Assembly (NCBI GenBank): GCA_963744875.1
Contig: CAVUVQ010000034.1
Span: forward strand, 372,001-436,000
DNA length: 64,000 bases
Source: JACDAE01 sp963744875
Lineage (GTDB): Bacteria > Chloroflexota > Ktedonobacteria > Ktedonobacterales > Ktedonobacteraceae
Direction: 5' to 3'
Program-made: the position numbers and the translations under genes
Part shown: one piece after another, positions 54,506 through 61,914 of the stretch
Layout of the letters: each line of letters begins with the position of its first letter
How positions within the stretch are numbered: the first letter of the stretch is position 1
The notes under the pieces: model-generated
The model's input: the letters and a program-made list of their open reading frames with translations, nothing else
Told to the model about the DNA's origin: nothing
Database searches by the model: none

Positions 54506-54819
54506 ATTTCCTCCGACTATAGCACCCTATACAAATTGTTCCAATCCTCACAGGGAGTATTTCACATCCATCTCTTGCAAAAGCCGGGTGCAAATTCTCT
54601 TAAAGTACTAGCTACCGCATGGATCCTTCTGCGGCCTATTCCGATGCGTCGGTTCCTAATCAGTGAGGAGATCAATACTCTTTGCGTATCGTCTTCGTTC
54701 TGTTCGTCTCAATCTCTCTTCAACACAAGGCATTCGGTTCAGTATGTGGAGAAAAATGGAGCAGCGGTCGGGAAGAATACACAATAAATTGCCGACCGCA
54801 TCCACAACAACCCCCGCGA
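54506..54819 (-). promoter_or_regulatory. rpsO-pnp intergenic leader with a processing-type hairpin
   Basis: The minus-strand sequence has a perfect 8-bp stem GCGGTCGG/CCGACCGC (54764-54799) and a smaller CCGCA/TGCGG hairpin near 54625. In other bacteria a hairpin between rpsO and pnp is cleaved by RNase III and lets PNPase control its own mRNA; the same role here is inferred from position. No intrinsic T-run or promoter pair is clear, so pnp may be read from the rpsO promoter. Confidence 0.5.
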
Positions 54820-55089
54820 TTAGTGGCGCAAACCAAGCTTTGCAATCAATGCTCGATAGCGATCTGGACTCTTCTTACTCAAGTATGCAAGTAAACGTCG
54901 GCGTTGTCCGACGAGCATGATTAAGCCTCGACGAGAATGGAGGTCATGCTTATGGATCTTCATATGCTCGGTTAGCTGATTGATGCGTCGTGTCAGAATG
55001 GAAACCTGAACTTCAGGCGAACCAGTATCAGTTTCGTGTACACGGGCACTTTCAATAATTTCCGCTTTTTCTTCTGTATTCAAAGTCAC
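54820..55089 (-). CDS. rpsO: Ribosomal protein S15
   Basis: An 89-residue protein, the normal length for S15, a small-subunit assembly protein that binds 16S rRNA helix 20-22. Sequence marks are EIIESARVHETDTGSPEVQV, LTEHMKIHKHDLHSRRGLI, then LVGQRRRLLAYLSKKSPDRYRALIAKLGLRH. Start ATG at 55089 follows AGGAGGTGATTAAAGAGCGTG. A promoter lies just upstream (55143-55171). It heads the transcript that includes pnp and possibly the glycosylase gene. Confidence 0.96.
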   Translation of the reverse strand: MTLNTEEKAEIIESARVHETDTGSPEVQVSILTRRINQLTEHMKIHKHDLHSRRGLIMLVGQRRRLLAYLSKKSPDRYRALIAKLGLRH

Positions 55090-55142
55090 GCTCTTTAATC
55101 ACCTCCTATTTACAAGGTGGAAAATGAAAACTACACTTCCGC

Positions 55143-55171
55143 ATTATAACATGGATAAGATGAAGACGCAA
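55143..55171 (-). promoter_or_regulatory. Sigma-70-type promoter for rpsO
   Basis: On the minus strand TTGCGT (complement of 55166-55171), a 17-bp spacer and a consensus TATAAT (complement of 55143-55148). The -35 region overlaps a GAAGACGC/GCGTCTTC hairpin (55162-55183), which may end the rplL transcript but lacks a T-run. Confidence 0.65.
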
Positions 55172-55254
55172 TAAAGCGTCTTCGTATCCTATCCTGCTTT
55201 ACACGGACCATTTAAGAGAACTTCTGCTTGAACGTTCACGAGGAAAGAGTCCGA

Positions 55255-55639
55255 TTACTTAATCTGAACTTTTGCGCCAGCTTCGGCCATTTTGGCGGCG
55301 ATTTTCTCGGCCTCGTCCTTAGAAACAGCTCTCTTTGATAGCCTTAGGAGCCTCATCGACGACTGCTTTGGCCTCTTTCAAGCCCAGTCCGGTGAGTTCA
55401 CGCACAACCTTGATGACGTTGATCTTGTTGGGGCCAACTTCGGTAAGGATAGCATCAAACTCGGTCTTTTCTTCAACAGGTGCAGCGGCCTCAGTGGGCG
55501 CGGCAGCAGCAGCAGGTGCGGAGGCGGCGGCAACAGGTGCGGCACTGACGCCCCATTTCTCCTGCAATGTTTTGGTTAAGCTAACAAGTTCCAATACGTT
55601 TAACTGTTCGATATCAGCGATAATTGTCTCTACGGACAT
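55255..55639 (-). CDS. rplL: Ribosomal protein L7/L12; single-base frame break
   Basis: The stalk protein that binds translation factors. The frame begins at ATG 55639 (CAAAGGAGAAAACAATC upstream). Its N-terminal dimerisation domain is followed by the Ala/Pro hinge and the C-terminal domain (FDAILTEVGPNKINVIKVVR, then ELTGLGLKEAKAVVDEAPK). The frame as given stops early, after KAIKESCF. Removing one extra base near 55330-55333 gives EAVSKDEAEKIAAKMAEAGA followed by KVQIK and TAA at 55255, the expected ending. A 127-residue protein results. Because L7/L12 is needed for normal translation, this is almost surely a sequence error rather than a true mutation. Follows rplJ by 66 bases. Confidence 0.93.
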
Positions 55640-55705
55640 GATTGTTTTCTCCTTTGGTGAGGTACAGCTGTCGTAAAGCACGACCCCTATATTTAAATTA
55701 AAAAA

Positions 55706-56245
55706 TTATTCGGCGGGTGTTCCACCGTTCACTTGTTCGGCATGTGCTTGTAGCACATAGCACAGATCACGCAATGGTGCGGTCAACAAACCATATGTAC
55801 TAGCCAATGGTCCCTGCACAGTTCCAACAACTTCGGCTTTTGCCTGCAATTTTCCACCAGGAATCTTGCTCAAGCCTTCAACCTGGTCAGCGCTTAACGC
55901 ATGACCGCCAAGAATCGCTGATTTCAGAACTGCAATTTTAGAGCCACGAACATAATCAGCGACAGCCTTTGCGGCAGCTACCTCATCATCGTAGCCAAAA
56001 GCAACAGATGTCTGGCCATTAAAGATGCTTTTATCCAGTTCTGTCATGTTATTGCGCTCTGAAGCGATGCGCAGCAACGTGTTTTTCGCGACCTGGAACT
56101 CAAGCTTGGCGGCACGCATTTTAGTGCGTAGATCGCCCATATCTTTAACTGTCAGGCCCTGGGTTTGCACCAATATGGCGACGGTCGCGCGACTTAGCTT
56201 CTCTGTTAATTCTTCGAGCTTCTCCGCTTTTGCCTGTGTAGGCAT
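55706..56245 (-). CDS. rplJ: Ribosomal protein L10
   Basis: A 179-residue protein, the base of the L7/L12 stalk. The ATG at 56245 (MPTQAKAEKLEELTEKL) is chosen for its GGAGGAGAACATTT; the frame is open 44 codons further but through the leader. The L10 pattern is clear: ATVAILVQTQGLTVKDMGDL, then KMRAAKLEFQVAKNTLLRIA and VAFGYDDEVAAAKAVADYV. It binds 23S rRNA and several L7/L12 dimers, and its excess usually represses its own leader. The leader contains an attenuator (next feature). It precedes rplL as in nearly all bacteria. Confidence 0.95.
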   Translation of the reverse strand: MPTQAKAEKLEELTEKLSRATVAILVQTQGLTVKDMGDLRTKMRAAKLEFQVAKNTLLRIASERNNMTELDKSIFNGQTSVAFGYDDEVAAAKAVADYVRGSKIAVLKSAILGGHALSADQVEGLSKIPGGKLQAKAEVVGTVQGPLASTYGLLTAPLRDLCYVLQAHAEQVNGGTPAE

Positions 56246-56277
56246 AAATGTTCTCCTCCTTTCTGAGGATGTTGTAT

Positions 56278-56308
56278 ACAAAAAACCTTCGGCACTATGA
56301 CCGAAGGT
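56278..56308 (-). terminator. Attenuator in the rplJ (L10) leader
   Basis: On the minus strand ACCTTCGG pairs with CCGAAGGT around TCATAGTG and is followed by TTTTTTGT, ending about 35 bases before the rplJ ATG. An upstream stem CCTGAA-TTTCAGG (near 56365) precedes it, the site where L10 binding elements lie in other leaders. The arrangement matches rplJL transcription attenuation known in Bacillus; L10 control here is inferred. Confidence 0.75.
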
Positions 56309-56513
56309 GAGAAGAAAGCTATTCTGTTGTGCGTAGTAAAGATATTCCCTGTGACAACCAGCCTGAAATTCAGGCATAGATCACTGGATATAGCATTACT
56401 GGCTACGGAATAGTCACTCCTCGGCAAGTCGATGTGTAAAAAAGATATCGCTTAGATGCACATGGGCATACTTGCTGTCTTCGGTTGACAATTGTTACGG
56501 GTAGTATATGCTA

Positions 56514-57230
56514 TTATGCATTCGGTTTCAATGCTGTCGCCGCCGATACATCCAAATGAACGCTTGGCGACATCGTTGAAGAAAGCACAATGCTTTTCAT
56601 ATACGTACCTTTAGCTCCAGATGGACGAGCACGGACTACGGCATCAACCACTGAAGCAATATTCGAGAGCAGTGCATCCTCATTAAAAGAAAGCCTGCCA
56701 GCAGGGATATGCAAAAGAGCTGTTTTGTCAACTTTGAATTCGACACGACCAGCCTTCACATCACGAATTGTTCTAGCAAGATCGAATGTAATGGTGCCAG
56801 CTTTTGGGCTAGGCATCAAACCACGGGGTCCAAGTTTCTTACCCAGGCGACCTACTTTACCCATCACATCGGGAGTTGCAATGGCAACATCAAAACCAAG
56901 CCAGTCGCCTTCAATCTGTTTGATTAAATCATCGAGGCCAACGAAATCCGCACCAGCAGACTCGGCTTCGGCAATCTTTTCGCCCTGTGCAAAAACCAGG
57001 ACTTTCACTTCTTTACCTGTACCAGCGGGCAGCATTGCAACACCACGCACCATCTGGTCCGCATGACGAGGATCAACACCAAGCTTCATGTGGATTTCGA
57101 GTGTAGGATCGAACTTCACATAGTTCATTTTCTTGAGGAGTGAAACTGCTTCCTGGGGTTCGTAAAGCTTCTCGCTATCAACAAGCTTTGCAGCCTCCAG
57201 GTATTTTTTTCCGTGAGATTGTGTAGTCAT
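56514..57230 (-). CDS. rplA: Ribosomal protein L1
   Basis: A 238-residue protein of normal length for L1, the L1-stalk protein that helps release E-site tRNA. Motifs: GKKYLEAAKLVDSEKLYEPQ, then DPTLEIHMKLGVDPRHADQMVRG, GADFVGLDDLIKQIEGDWLGF and the C-terminal GPRGLMPSPKAGTITFD. ATG at 57230 with AAGGAGGGCAAAATAAACA upstream. It sits 53 bases after rplK, as in the standard operon. L1 also represses the L11 operon in E. coli by binding the mRNA leader; this is not checked here. Confidence 0.97.
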   Translation of the reverse strand: MTTQSHGKKYLEAAKLVDSEKLYEPQEAVSLLKKMNYVKFDPTLEIHMKLGVDPRHADQMVRGVAMLPAGTGKEVKVLVFAQGEKIAEAESAGADFVGLDDLIKQIEGDWLGFDVAIATPDVMGKVGRLGKKLGPRGLMPSPKAGTITFDLARTIRDVKAGRVEFKVDKTALLHIPAGRLSFNEDALLSNIASVVDAVVRARPSGAKGTYMKSIVLSSTMSPSVHLDVSAATALKPNA

Positions 57231-57283
57231 TGTTTATTTTGCCCTCCTTGAGGCTTTATAACCGCAGTGACTTCGGGCAGCAA

Positions 57284-57706
57284 CTAAGAGATAGTAATAC
57301 CCATGCTGCGGGCAGTACCTTCGATAGTGCGCTCGGCGGCCTCAATATCATTCACATTGAGGTCTTTCATCTTCAGCTCAGCGATCTCATGTAGTTTCTC
57401 ACGAGAGATAGAGCCAACTTTTGTTTTGTTAGGGACAGCAGAGCCCTTGTCAACACCAGCCGCAGTACGCAAAAGGAAAGGAACTGGTGGTGTTTTGGTA
57501 ATGAATGTAAAAGAGCGATCTTCATAGATCGTGATCTCAGCAGGGATAATCTGACCGGCCTGCTCGGCAGTACGCGCGTTGTATTCCTTACAGAACATCA
57601 TAATATTGACGCCGTGAGGTCCAAGCGCAGTACCAATCGGTGGCGCGGGATTGGCCTTGCCAGCCGGAATCTGTAGTCGTACTACAGCTTTGATACGCTT
57701 TGCCAT
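57284..57706 (-). CDS. rplK: Ribosomal protein L11
   Basis: A 140-residue protein, the usual length. The ATG at 57706 (MAKRIKAVVRLQIPAGKANP) is supported by GAGGAGTTAAAAAACAAT; the longer frame upstream runs through nusG 3' end. The conserved GTALGPHGVNIMMFCKEYNA, and ISREKLHEIAELKMKDLN segments are intact. It forms the GTPase-associated centre with 23S rRNA and binds thiostrepton and EF-G. Followed by rplA, with 46 bases to nusG. Confidence 0.97.
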   Translation of the reverse strand: MAKRIKAVVRLQIPAGKANPAPPIGTALGPHGVNIMMFCKEYNARTAEQAGQIIPAEITIYEDRSFTFITKTPPVPFLLRTAAGVDKGSAVPNKTKVGSISREKLHEIAELKMKDLNVNDIEAAERTIEGTARSMGITIS

Positions 57707-57752
57707 ATTGTTTTTTAACTCCTCAGAAAACGGGTTAGAATAGAAGGAAGTT

Positions 57753-58346
57753 CTAAATTTTCTCCACCTGGAGGAAATCCAGCACGACCGGAGTTTCACG
57801 ACCGAAAAATGAAACCAGAACAGTCACTTTATTACGGTCCATATTAATTTCACTAACGGTACCGATAAATTCTGTGAATGGCCCGTCGATAACACGCACG
57901 CTCTGACCTTTAGAGAAACTGATTTTTGCTTTTGGTTTTTCAGTCTCTTTCGTGACTTGCTTCAGAATAGACTTGATTTCATGTTCCTGGAGGGGCACAG
58001 GTCGGGTTCCAGAACCTACAAAGCTTGTCACACCGGGAGTGTTACGCACAACATACCACGCTTCATCGCTCATAACCATCTCTACGAGGACATAGCCAGG
58101 AAAGACTTTACGTTGCACTGTACGGCGTTGACCTTGCTTAATCTCCACCTCTTCTTCCATCGGCACAATCACACGGAAGATCTTATTACGCATGTCCATA
58201 GAGGCGATGCGGGCTTCGAGGTGACTTCTTACTTTATTTTCATACCCTGAATATGTATGAATAGCATACCAGGCACGCTCGCTATCTGGCTGTGTAGGTT
58301 GCCCATTCTCGCTGGTATGTTCAGTAACCACGGTATTTTCCCTCAT
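57753..58346 (-). CDS. nusG: Transcription antitermination/termination factor NusG
   Basis: A 197-residue protein. The NGN domain begins at RAWYAIHTYSGYENKVRSHL and contains VFPGYVLVEMVMSDEAWYVVR and NTPGVTSFVG. The KOW domain is FSKGQSVRVIDGPFTEFIGTVSEI. NusG binds RNA polymerase clamp and Rho or S10, coupling transcription with translation and termination. A hydrophilic N-terminal extension of about 25 residues (VTEHTSENGQPTQPDSE) is longer than in E. coli. The start ATG at 58346 has no strong Shine-Dalgarno, and secE lies 23 bases upstream. Co-transcribed with secE and rplKA. Confidence 0.97.
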   Translation of the reverse strand: MRENTVVTEHTSENGQPTQPDSERAWYAIHTYSGYENKVRSHLEARIASMDMRNKIFRVIVPMEEEVEIKQGQRRTVQRKVFPGYVLVEMVMSDEAWYVVRNTPGVTSFVGSGTRPVPLQEHEIKSILKQVTKETEKPKAKISFSKGQSVRVIDGPFTEFIGTVSEINMDRNKVTVLVSFFGRETPVVLDFLQVEKI

Positions 58347-58369
58347 AAACTTCCAGGTAACGAAGCCGC

Positions 58370-58756
58370 TTAACGACCGCTGATATACAGAAAGAGATTA
58401 TACAGGCCATAGTCAACAAGGCCTAGTATTGCTCCAATGACAACAGATATGATAATAACTACGATCGTCATGTTTCGAGCTTCTTCAAAAGAAGGCCAGG
58501 TTACCTTATGACGGAGTTCATAGTAGGCTTCGGTAATAAAACGACCTACGCGTCCATTACGTAACCGCTGCATCGTACTAATAGAACCCTTTGTACTGCG
58601 CTTTACTTGTTTACTTTCTTGTTTCGGCTGCTCTTTACGTTCTTCACGAGGAGCCGCCTTGACAATCGGCGCTTTCTCGCTCGTCGTACGCGGCCTGGGC
58701 TCAGCCATCTGACTCCGGCTCGTCGTTTTCTTTTTGTCGGCCATCTTGTTTGCCAC
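58370..58756 (-). CDS. secE: Preprotein translocase subunit SecE with long basic N-terminus
   Basis: A 128-residue protein. The family core is the last 60 residues: GRFITEAYYELRHKVTWPSFEEARNMTI, followed by one TM helix (about 98-122, VVIIISVVIGAILGLVDYGL). SecE clamps SecY in the translocon. The first 65 residues are lysine-, arginine- and glutamate-rich (QPKQESKQVKRSTKGS) and absent from short single-TM SecE proteins; they lack homology and are presumably cytosolic. Start ATG at 58756 (MANKMADKKK); the ATG four codons in is possible. Confidence 0.95.
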   Translation of the reverse strand: MANKMADKKKTTSRSQMAEPRPRTTSEKAPIVKAAPREERKEQPKQESKQVKRSTKGSISTMQRLRNGRVGRFITEAYYELRHKVTWPSFEEARNMTIVVIIISVVIGAILGLVDYGLYNLFLYISGR

Positions 58757-58836
58757 GTTAAGCCTTTCTTGATCAGTAGTAACTGCCGCCAGTGCTCACC
58801 GGCAAGCTCCACCAGTGTAACGGTTCCCTACTATCC

Positions 58837-59007
58837 CTACTTGGTCTCACGATGAGGTACATGAACCCGACAGGTCGTACAATACTTCCTTAGCTCCATG
58901 CGCTCAGGATTATTCTTTTTGTTCTTCGAAGTGGTGTAATTGCGGCTTTTGCAAGTTGTGCAAGCCAGCGTTACCACAATGCGATTTTCTTTGCTCTTAT
59001 TAGCCAT
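58837..59007 (-). CDS. rpmG: Ribosomal protein L33
   Basis: A 56-residue protein too short for the usual ORF cut-off, starting at ATG 59007 (MANKSKENRIVVTLACTTCK) and ending with TAG at 58837-58839. Two CxxC pairs (CTTC in the first half and CTTC in the second) make it the zinc-binding form of L33. The middle (NYTTSKNKKNNPERMELRKY) is the family pattern. It is a small large-subunit protein. A GGAATGGCTAATAAGAGC start region has GAGTGAAGGA upstream as a ribosome binding site. It lies between tuf and secE, the common order in many bacteria. Confidence 0.95.
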   Translation of the reverse strand: MANKSKENRIVVTLACTTCKSRNYTTSKNKKNNPERMELRKYCTTCRVHVPHRETK

Positions 59008-59113
59008 TCCTTCACTCCATTCATGTTTTGAGCTGGACTTGTCACACTCTGGATTAATGACACTGTATTGGTAGACGTAACAAGATTACGTCCACCAATA
59101 CCCTGATTTGAAC

Positions 59114-60320
59114 TTAGCTGATCACTTTCGTGCAGACACCAGCGCCAACCGTTCGTCCACCCTCACGAATGGCGAAGCGGACGCCTTCTTCCATTGCCAC
59201 AGGCTGGATTAATTCGACCGTCATCTGAATGTTATCACCCGGAATGACCATCTCCACTCCTTCAGGCAGCTTAATCGATCCCGTCACGTCCGTGGTGCGG
59301 ACATAAAACTGGGGACGATAGCCATTGAAGAAGGGCGTGTGGCGTCCACCCTCTTCTTTCGAGAGCACGTAGACCTCGGCCAGGAAGTTCTTGTGGGGTT
59401 TGATCGAACCCGGCTTGGCCAATACCTGTCCACGCTCAATATCAGCACGCTCAACACCACGCAGCAGAGCAGCCAACATTGTCGCCAGCTTCTCCCTGGT
59501 CCAGCGTCTTCTGGAACATTTCCACGCCGGTCACGATCACCGAACGCACATCTTCACGCATGCCAATGATCTCAACCGATTCGCCGACTTTGACGATGCC
59601 GCGCTCAATACGACCCGTCGCGACCGTGCCACGGCCTTTAATGCCGAAGACATCTTCTACGGGCATCAAGAACGGCTTGTCGGTAGCACGAGCAGGGGTC
59701 GGAATGTAGCTGTCAACCTTGTCCATCAGTTCCCAGATGCAGGCGGCATCCGGATCGTTGCGGGAGAGGTCGCCCTTGCTTTCCAACGCCTTCAGGGCGG
59801 AACCGCGCACGATGGGGATATCGTCGCCGGGGAAATGGTTCTTGGTCAGCAGTTCCTGCACTTCCAGTTCGACCAGTTCGAGCAACTCTTCGTCGTCCAT
59901 CATGTCGACTTTATTCAGGAAGACCACCATTGAAGGGACTTCGACCTGGTGAGCGAGTAGAACGTGTTCGCGTGTCTGAGGCATTGGGCCATCAGGAGCG
60001 CTCACGACCAGGATCGCGCCGTCCATCTGGGCGGCTCCGGTGATCATGTTTTTAATGTAGTCTGCGTGACCGGGGCAGTCCACGTGAGCATAGTGGCGCT
60101 TCTCGGTCTCGTACTCCAGGTGAGCGATGGCGATGGTGATACCACGTTCGCGCTCTTCGGGAGCTTTGTCGATTTTGTCAAAGGCCGTATACTTCGCAAG
60201 CTGAGCAGCAGCCAGCACCTTGGTGATCGCTGCGGTCAGGGTCGTCTTGCCATGGTCAATGTGGCCAATGGTTCCCACATTCACATGCGGCTTATTACGC
60301 TCAAACTTCTTCTTAGCCAT
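59114..60320 (-). CDS. tuf: Elongation factor Tu; single-base frame break
   Basis: EF-Tu delivers aminoacyl-tRNA to the ribosome. The N-terminal GTPase domain is complete to about residue 200 (GHIDHGKTTLTAAIT, RGITIAIAHLEYE, DCPGHADYIKNM, NKVDMMDD). The frame as given ends after DNVGCSAAWC; the C-terminal domains restart at LLRGVERADIERGQVLAKPG. Removing one extra base near 59473 joins them as DNVGALLRGVERADIERGQV, giving 401 residues, the family length. EF-Tu is required, although genomes may have two copies, so this is very probably a sequence error. The ATG at 60320 has a clear AGGAGCC upstream. It is downstream of tRNA-Thr and upstream of rpmG. Confidence 0.95.
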
Positions 60321-60567
60321 TTCTTAAACTGTGGCTCCTTTGCAAACCTACTTGCGATCAGATGGCAACGGGTATAGACATGCAGCAGCCGCCCCCCGAT
60401 AACTTGATCGTCGATTTGAGATACTATTTTCACTAGCATAACAAAAAGGGAGTGACGACCTTCTCAGAAGACGGCAGCGAAAGCTTTTTTACGTCCTACG
60501 CGGATTTTCGTGAAGATGGAACTACGCTGAAAAGCATCTAGTTCAGACATCATTCAGAAACCACGGG

Positions 60568-60639
60568 AGCCCGTGATGGGAATTGAACCCATGACCCCAG
60601 TCTTACCAAGACTGTGCGCTACCTCTGCGCCACACGGGC
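60568..60639 (-). tRNA. tRNA-Thr (anticodon GGT)
   Basis: A 72-base cloverleaf: acceptor GCCCGTG/CACGGGC, D arm GCGC-AGAGGTA-GCGC, anticodon arm CAGTC-TTGGTAA-GACTG with GGT, T arm ATGGG-TTCAATT-CCCAT. The discriminator is T. It is the second member of the tRNA-Tyr/tRNA-Thr pair upstream of tuf. Confidence 0.95.
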
Positions 60640-60703
60640 CAACCTTGCCATACTCATACATTAACAAAGCACATCATACCTTATTAACGCATATATGTAT
60701 AGG

Positions 60704-60784
60704 TGGGCAGTGGAGGATTCGAACCTCCGAAGCTCTCGCAACTGATTTACAGTCAGTCCCATTTGTCCACTTTGGTAACTGCCC
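60704..60784 (-). tRNA. tRNA-Tyr (anticodon GTA)
   Basis: An 81-base tRNA with a class II long variable arm. The acceptor is GGGCAGT/ACTGCCC, the anticodon arm ACTGA-CTGTAAA-TCAGT carries GTA, the variable stem is GCGAGAGC-like and the T arm is GGAGG-TTCGAAT-CCTCC. Discriminator A. First gene of the tRNA-tuf transcript. Confidence 0.94.
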
Positions 60785-60829
60785 AGGTTGAGGAACACAC
60801 CAGTTCATTCTGAGTGATCGACGGGACAC

Positions 60830-60858
60830 ATTATAGCCGACATGCCCGTTGATGTCAA
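60830..60858 (-). promoter_or_regulatory. Consensus sigma-70 promoter for tRNA-Tyr, tRNA-Thr and tuf
   Basis: On the minus strand TTGACA (complement of 60853-60858), a 17-bp spacer and TATAAT (complement of 60830-60835), both perfect consensus hexamers. It should be one of the strongest promoters in the window and likely drives the tRNAs and tuf. Confidence 0.9.
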
Positions 60859-61119
60859 GCATTTTTTTATGAGATACTTTTTACTCAGTCATGATAACAA
60901 TAAACCTGATCATAGCAAGCGATATATGCGAAATTGTAAAGAGATAGCATAAAGAAATTTTACTCTTTTTTTAAAATGATGGCAAAAAGCATTGCTTCTG
61001 CAAGAAATTGCTGGTATAATCTCCAACGTTGAAGAAATTTATAGCCCTCAACCAGAGCGGTTCTTCCGCTGCCCAGAAGTATGTTTGGCAAATTGGACTT
61101 GGAATAAGAGGTAGCTTCT

Positions 61120-61344
61120 ATGGCGATGACGAATTGTGACTTCACCCGTTCACCCTTACTTAAGGAACAATATCAGCGTGACATGGATCTCATAGCTGTT
61201 GCCCTTCAAGAAGAAAGTCAGGACGAACGTGAGGAGCGTCTCAGTCTCGTTGCACGTTCCTGGTCACTCACGAGTGCCTGTTTTTATGCGCAACTTGAGA
61301 TCAACGATACGCCAGTATACGCTCCGGTTCTGGTAAGGCCTTAG
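61120..61344 (+). CDS. Small unknown protein upstream of the MazF-like gene
   Basis: A 74-residue protein with no recognised domain. It is charged in the middle (QYQRDMDLIAVALQEESQDEREERL), probably helical, then SLVARSWSLTSACFYAQLE and a proline-containing end. The ATG at 61120 follows AAGAGGTAGCTTCT. Its stop is 31 bases before the MazF-like gene, so the two look like an operon. Size and location fit an antitoxin or an unrelated small subunit, but it lacks a visible AbrB, HTH or RHH pattern. I cannot decide. Confidence 0.62.
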   Translation: MAMTNCDFTRSPLLKEQYQRDMDLIAVALQEESQDEREERLSLVARSWSLTSACFYAQLEINDTPVYAPVLVRP

Positions 61345-61375
61345 TGAAATAATAGAGACGTACATATAAATAGCT

Positions 61376-61807
61376 ATGCCACATCCACCTGAACTTGCAC
61401 CGGATGCCCTGACTTATCAAACACCTGTGCAGTGTGGCATGGTGTATTGGGTAAGTTTTGGTTATCAATCTCTCCCTCCCGGTATTGAGGAGAAACGTAT
61501 TCTCGACTGGCACCCCGCTCTCGTCGTGTCAGGCGAACCTTTTTGCCGTCATGCTGGCGCTGTTAATGTTGTCGCCTTAACATCTTATCGCGGCAAACTG
61601 CGTCCCTATCACCATCTGCTTTTGAAACGTGATTATCCACTCCTCGATACTGATAGTCTGGTAAAGACTGAGCTAATGTACCCGATCTTACGCACACTTC
61701 TCGCCGACCAATATGCTATCTGCCGACTCAATGATGCTGATTTGCGTGCTGTTATGGGCAAAGTGGCAAACAGCCTCGCGATCACCATGTTCTACTCGTT
61801 GCATTAG
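61376..61807 (+). CDS. MazF/PemK-like family protein
   Basis: A 143-residue protein with the MazF/PemK (CcdB-fold) pattern. GMVYWVSFG near the start is the first strand, HPALVVSG the second, AGAVNVVALTS the third and LLDTDSLVKTELMYPI the C-terminal part. Family toxins cut mRNA at short sequence sites. The usual R of the RPALVVS strand is H here, while the T of ALTS remains. This could be a functional variant or a non-toxic relative. It may pair with the 74-residue protein upstream as a toxin-antitoxin unit. The ATG at 61376 has no obvious strong Shine-Dalgarno. The selA gene follows 108 bases later. Confidence 0.7.
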   Translation: MPHPPELAPDALTYQTPVQCGMVYWVSFGYQSLPPGIEEKRILDWHPALVVSGEPFCRHAGAVNVVALTSYRGKLRPYHHLLLKRDYPLLDTDSLVKTELMYPILRTLLADQYAICRLNDADLRAVMGKVANSLAITMFYSLH

Positions 61808-61914
61808 TGTTTCAATCTCTCAAGCGAGTTGGAAAGAGGACTCTTTGCCACCACACGAAAAGTATACACGTAACACTGTAAAAAATCAAATAAGGTATTA
61901 AGGATATTTCTTGT

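Noticed and set aside
58757..59113. tRNA-Trp gene between tuf and secE, as in some genomes
   Set aside because: No cloverleaf could be folded in the gaps around rpmG.
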